From contig JAFODS010000010.1 in NCBI GenBank assembly GCA_017380575.1, forward strand, positions 1 to 63,052: a stretch of DNA of 63,052 bases. Reading direction: 5' to 3'. The stretch is from Clostridia bacterium (GTDB lineage: Bacteria; Bacillota; Clostridia; Oscillospirales; Acutalibacteraceae). Below, piece by piece: positions 61,733 to 63,052 of this stretch. The position numbers and the translations under genes were made by a program. The number at the start of each line of letters is the position of its first letter. Positions within the stretch are counted from its first letter, which is position 1. Below the pieces are notes generated by a model. It was not told where the DNA came from. It ran no database searches and saw nothing but the letters and a program-made list of their open reading frames with translations.

Positions 61733-62482
61733 TTATTCGTAGTCAACTACATCTACCCAAGAGAGAAGGAATTCTCTTTCCTTCTCGTTGCCCTTTACTG
61801 ACTGTGAAGCGGCAACGATGGGCATCCACTTCTGAACATACTGCTTAGCAGTGTTGCTCTTCTTGCAGAATGTATCAAGATATGTCTTTGCACCTTCGAT
61901 ATCACCGTTAAGCCAGAAGAGAAGATAAGTTCTTGCAGCGTCTGCTGAAGCATTACCCTGTGTAGCGTGTGCCCAGTCAAGGATGTACGGTGTACCATCC
62001 TCAGTGATGATAATGTTTGAGGGGTTGAGGTCGCCGTGGCAAACCTTCTTGTGCTTCGGCATACCTTCAAGACGTGTGTGAAGGTCATATCTAGTTGTTG
62101 CATCAAGCTCGCTGATGCCAATCTTTCTGTTCATCTTATCCTTGAGCTTGTTGAGGAGTGCACATTCCTTAGAATGAATACCAAGCTGAATATCAACAAG
62201 AAGTTCGATATATTCGTTCTTCTTTTCCTCATCCTCATCCATAAGCTGTTGGAGAGTCTTGCCCTTGATATATTCTGAAACGATTGCCCATTTACCGTCG
62301 AGCATTGTTACTTCGAGAACCTTGGGGATGTTAAGACCTGTTTCCTCAATACGAGCCTGATTAAGAGCCTCGTTGAGAACATCTGCCTTTGAATAATCTT
62401 CGTTAAAAACTTTAACGCACTTGTCGCCGTCACGATAGATAGTTTTATTGTTTCTTACTGCTATTACTCTGTCAAGTTTCAT
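61733..62482 (-). CDS. Aminoglycoside phosphotransferase/choline kinase-like protein
   Basis: This 249-residue kinase-fold protein has the catalytic loop VCHGDLNPSNIII (about 147-159) and the metal-binding ILDWAHATQGN (about 168-178). The N-terminal lobe has KVFNEDYSKADVLNEALNQ and WAIVSEYIKGKTLQQLM. Such proteins phosphorylate small molecules or sugars; the substrate is unknown. It sits between adhE and the ferredoxin-hydrogenase genes, so a role in redox signalling or metabolite repair is possible but not shown. Confidence 0.8.
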   Translation of the reverse strand: MKLDRVIAVRNNKTIYRDGDKCVKVFNEDYSKADVLNEALNQARIEETGLNIPKVLEVTMLDGKWAIVSEYIKGKTLQQLMDEDEEKKNEYIELLVDIQLGIHSKECALLNKLKDKMNRKIGISELDATTRYDLHTRLEGMPKHKKVCHGDLNPSNIIITEDGTPYILDWAHATQGNASADAARTYLLFWLNGDIEGAKTYLDTFCKKSNTAKQYVQKWMPIVAASQSVKGNEKEREFLLSWVDVVDYE

Positions 62483-62500
62483 TTCGGTTACCTCCCTTAA

Positions 62501-63052
62501 TTATGCTTTCTTACCTTTACGGTATGTTACTTTAACTTCGTCAACCTTTGCGCCTTCTTCGATGTCAGCAGCTGTGGGCATATCTGCTTCCACAAAATGC
62601 TTGCCGTAGTAAGCGTTGAGGTACATCTGCTTAAGTTCACTCATAAGAGGATAACGGGGGTTAGCGCCTGTGCACTGGTCATCAAATGCCTGCTCAACCA
62701 TTTCGTCAAGGTTATCGAGGAATACTTTCTCGTCAACGCCGTAATCCTTGATTGTTGCCTTAATACCAACTGTTGCCTTAAGGTCGTTGATAGCCTTGAT
62801 AAGGTTTTCAAGCTTTTCGTTGTCGTTCTTACCGCCAAGTCCGAGGTAATCAGCAATTTCTGCATAACGTGCAAGTGTATGCGGGTGGTCATACTGTGAG
62901 AATGTACCCATCTTTGCAGGAGCTTCTGAAGCGTTGAAACGAAGAACTTCTTCGATCATAAGTGCATTAGCAACACCGTGAGGAAGGTGGTGGAAAGCAC
63001 CGAGCTTATGAGCCATTGAGTGGCAGATTCCGAGGAATGCGTTTGCGAAAGC
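62501..63052 (-). CDS. adhE: Bifunctional acetaldehyde-CoA/alcohol dehydrogenase, C-terminal part (partial)
   Basis: The gene runs off the right edge; about 183 C-terminal residues are visible. The sequence AFANAFLGICHSMAHKLGAFHH followed by LPHGVANALMIEEVLRFN is the iron-binding region of the Fe-dependent alcohol dehydrogenase domain of AdhE, with its histidines. DDQCTGANPRYPLMSELKQMY is the typical AdhE C-terminal block. AdhE reduces acetyl-CoA to ethanol and regenerates NAD. A separate iron alcohol dehydrogenase cannot be excluded. Its place upstream of the sensory hydrogenase operon fits control of electron disposal between ethanol and H2. Confidence 0.88.
   Translation of the reverse strand, partial: AFANAFLGICHSMAHKLGAFHHLPHGVANALMIEEVLRFNASEAPAKMGTFSQYDHPHTLARYAEIADYLGLGGKNDNEKLENLIKAINDLKATVGIKATIKDYGVDEKVFLDNLDEMVEQAFDDQCTGANPRYPLMSELKQMYLNAYYGKHFVEADMPTAADIEEGAKVDEVKVTYRKGKKA

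Noticed and set aside
1-63052. CRISPR arrays
   Set aside because: No series of regularly spaced direct repeats was seen in any intergenic space.

Overview
The window reads as a chromosome segment of an anaerobic, spore-forming Clostridia gut bacterium of the Oscillospiraceae/Ruminococcus type. The grounds are a SpoIIE homologue, dockerin and cohesin modules on secreted proteins, [FeFe] hydrogenases of the group B and sensory (HydS-like) types, AdhE, rubrerythrin, glycoside hydrolases with a GPH sugar symporter, Firmicutes-style promoters and ribosome-binding sites, and moderate GC with AT-rich spacers. The genus is an inference; no rRNA gene is present.

Layout. (1) 1-4.7 kb: right end of an integrative mobilizable element (MobC fragment, relaxase, ParB-like protein, two small ORFs, large serine recombinase) that abuts ilvE. 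(2) 4.8-20 kb: host metabolism, with ilvE, a sugar operon (GH95-like enzyme, GPH symporter, HEYGH membrane protein), DAHP synthase, a GNAT, a dockerin-bearing papain-like peptidase, DUF2804, a truncated sugar-phosphate isomerase remnant, a dockerin protein, a degenerate double P-loop protein, birA and rubrerythrin. (3) 19.3-20.5 kb: a cobalamin-riboswitch unit on the minus strand, encoding a DUF4430 lipoprotein and an ECF S component. (4) 20.6-42.8 kb, all minus except one small gene: glnS, gltX, GH127-like, then a housekeeping run of smc, radical SAM, rnc, trmFO, topA, dprA, an RNA methyltransferase, rplT, rpmI and infC behind an attenuator leader, a catalytically degenerate P1B-type ATPase, and rlmB. 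(5) 43-46.6 kb: spoIIE, an orphan eutH and tRNA-Gln(CUG). (6) 46.75-55.6 kb: a second cobalamin riboswitch with tandem terminators, followed by a long plus-strand operon. (7) 55.6-56.9 kb: a small conserved ORF and a stretch of decayed genes (Cu/Zn SOD and MATE remnants). (8) 56.9-63 kb, minus: an H2/redox operon (adhE end, kinase-like protein, two thioredoxin-like ferredoxins, sensory hydrogenase with PAS, PP2C phosphatase, group B hydrogenase).

The most striking system is region 6. Behind a B12 riboswitch lie a secreted protein that joins a DUF4430-like region and an alpha/alpha-barrel (the two folds that together make mammalian transcobalamin and intrinsic factor) to a cohesin-like domain and a dockerin, then a membrane-anchored cohesin-like protein, a DUF4430 lipoprotein, an EcfT and one polypeptide carrying two ECF ATPases fused to an S component. 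I read it as a surface-tethered corrinoid capture and import machine in which cellulosome-type cohesin/dockerin contacts hold the capture protein near the importer. The riboswitch, domain order and operon structure are visible in the sequence; corrinoid binding and the cohesin-dockerin contact are inferences.

Other points for a second look are two catalytically dead-looking ATPase relatives, a recombinase whose C-terminus appears to run across the integration junction into the ilvE promoter, a probable ATC start codon for infC, a consensus promoter firing into a terminator about 20 nt away, and the sensory hydrogenase/phosphatase operon.
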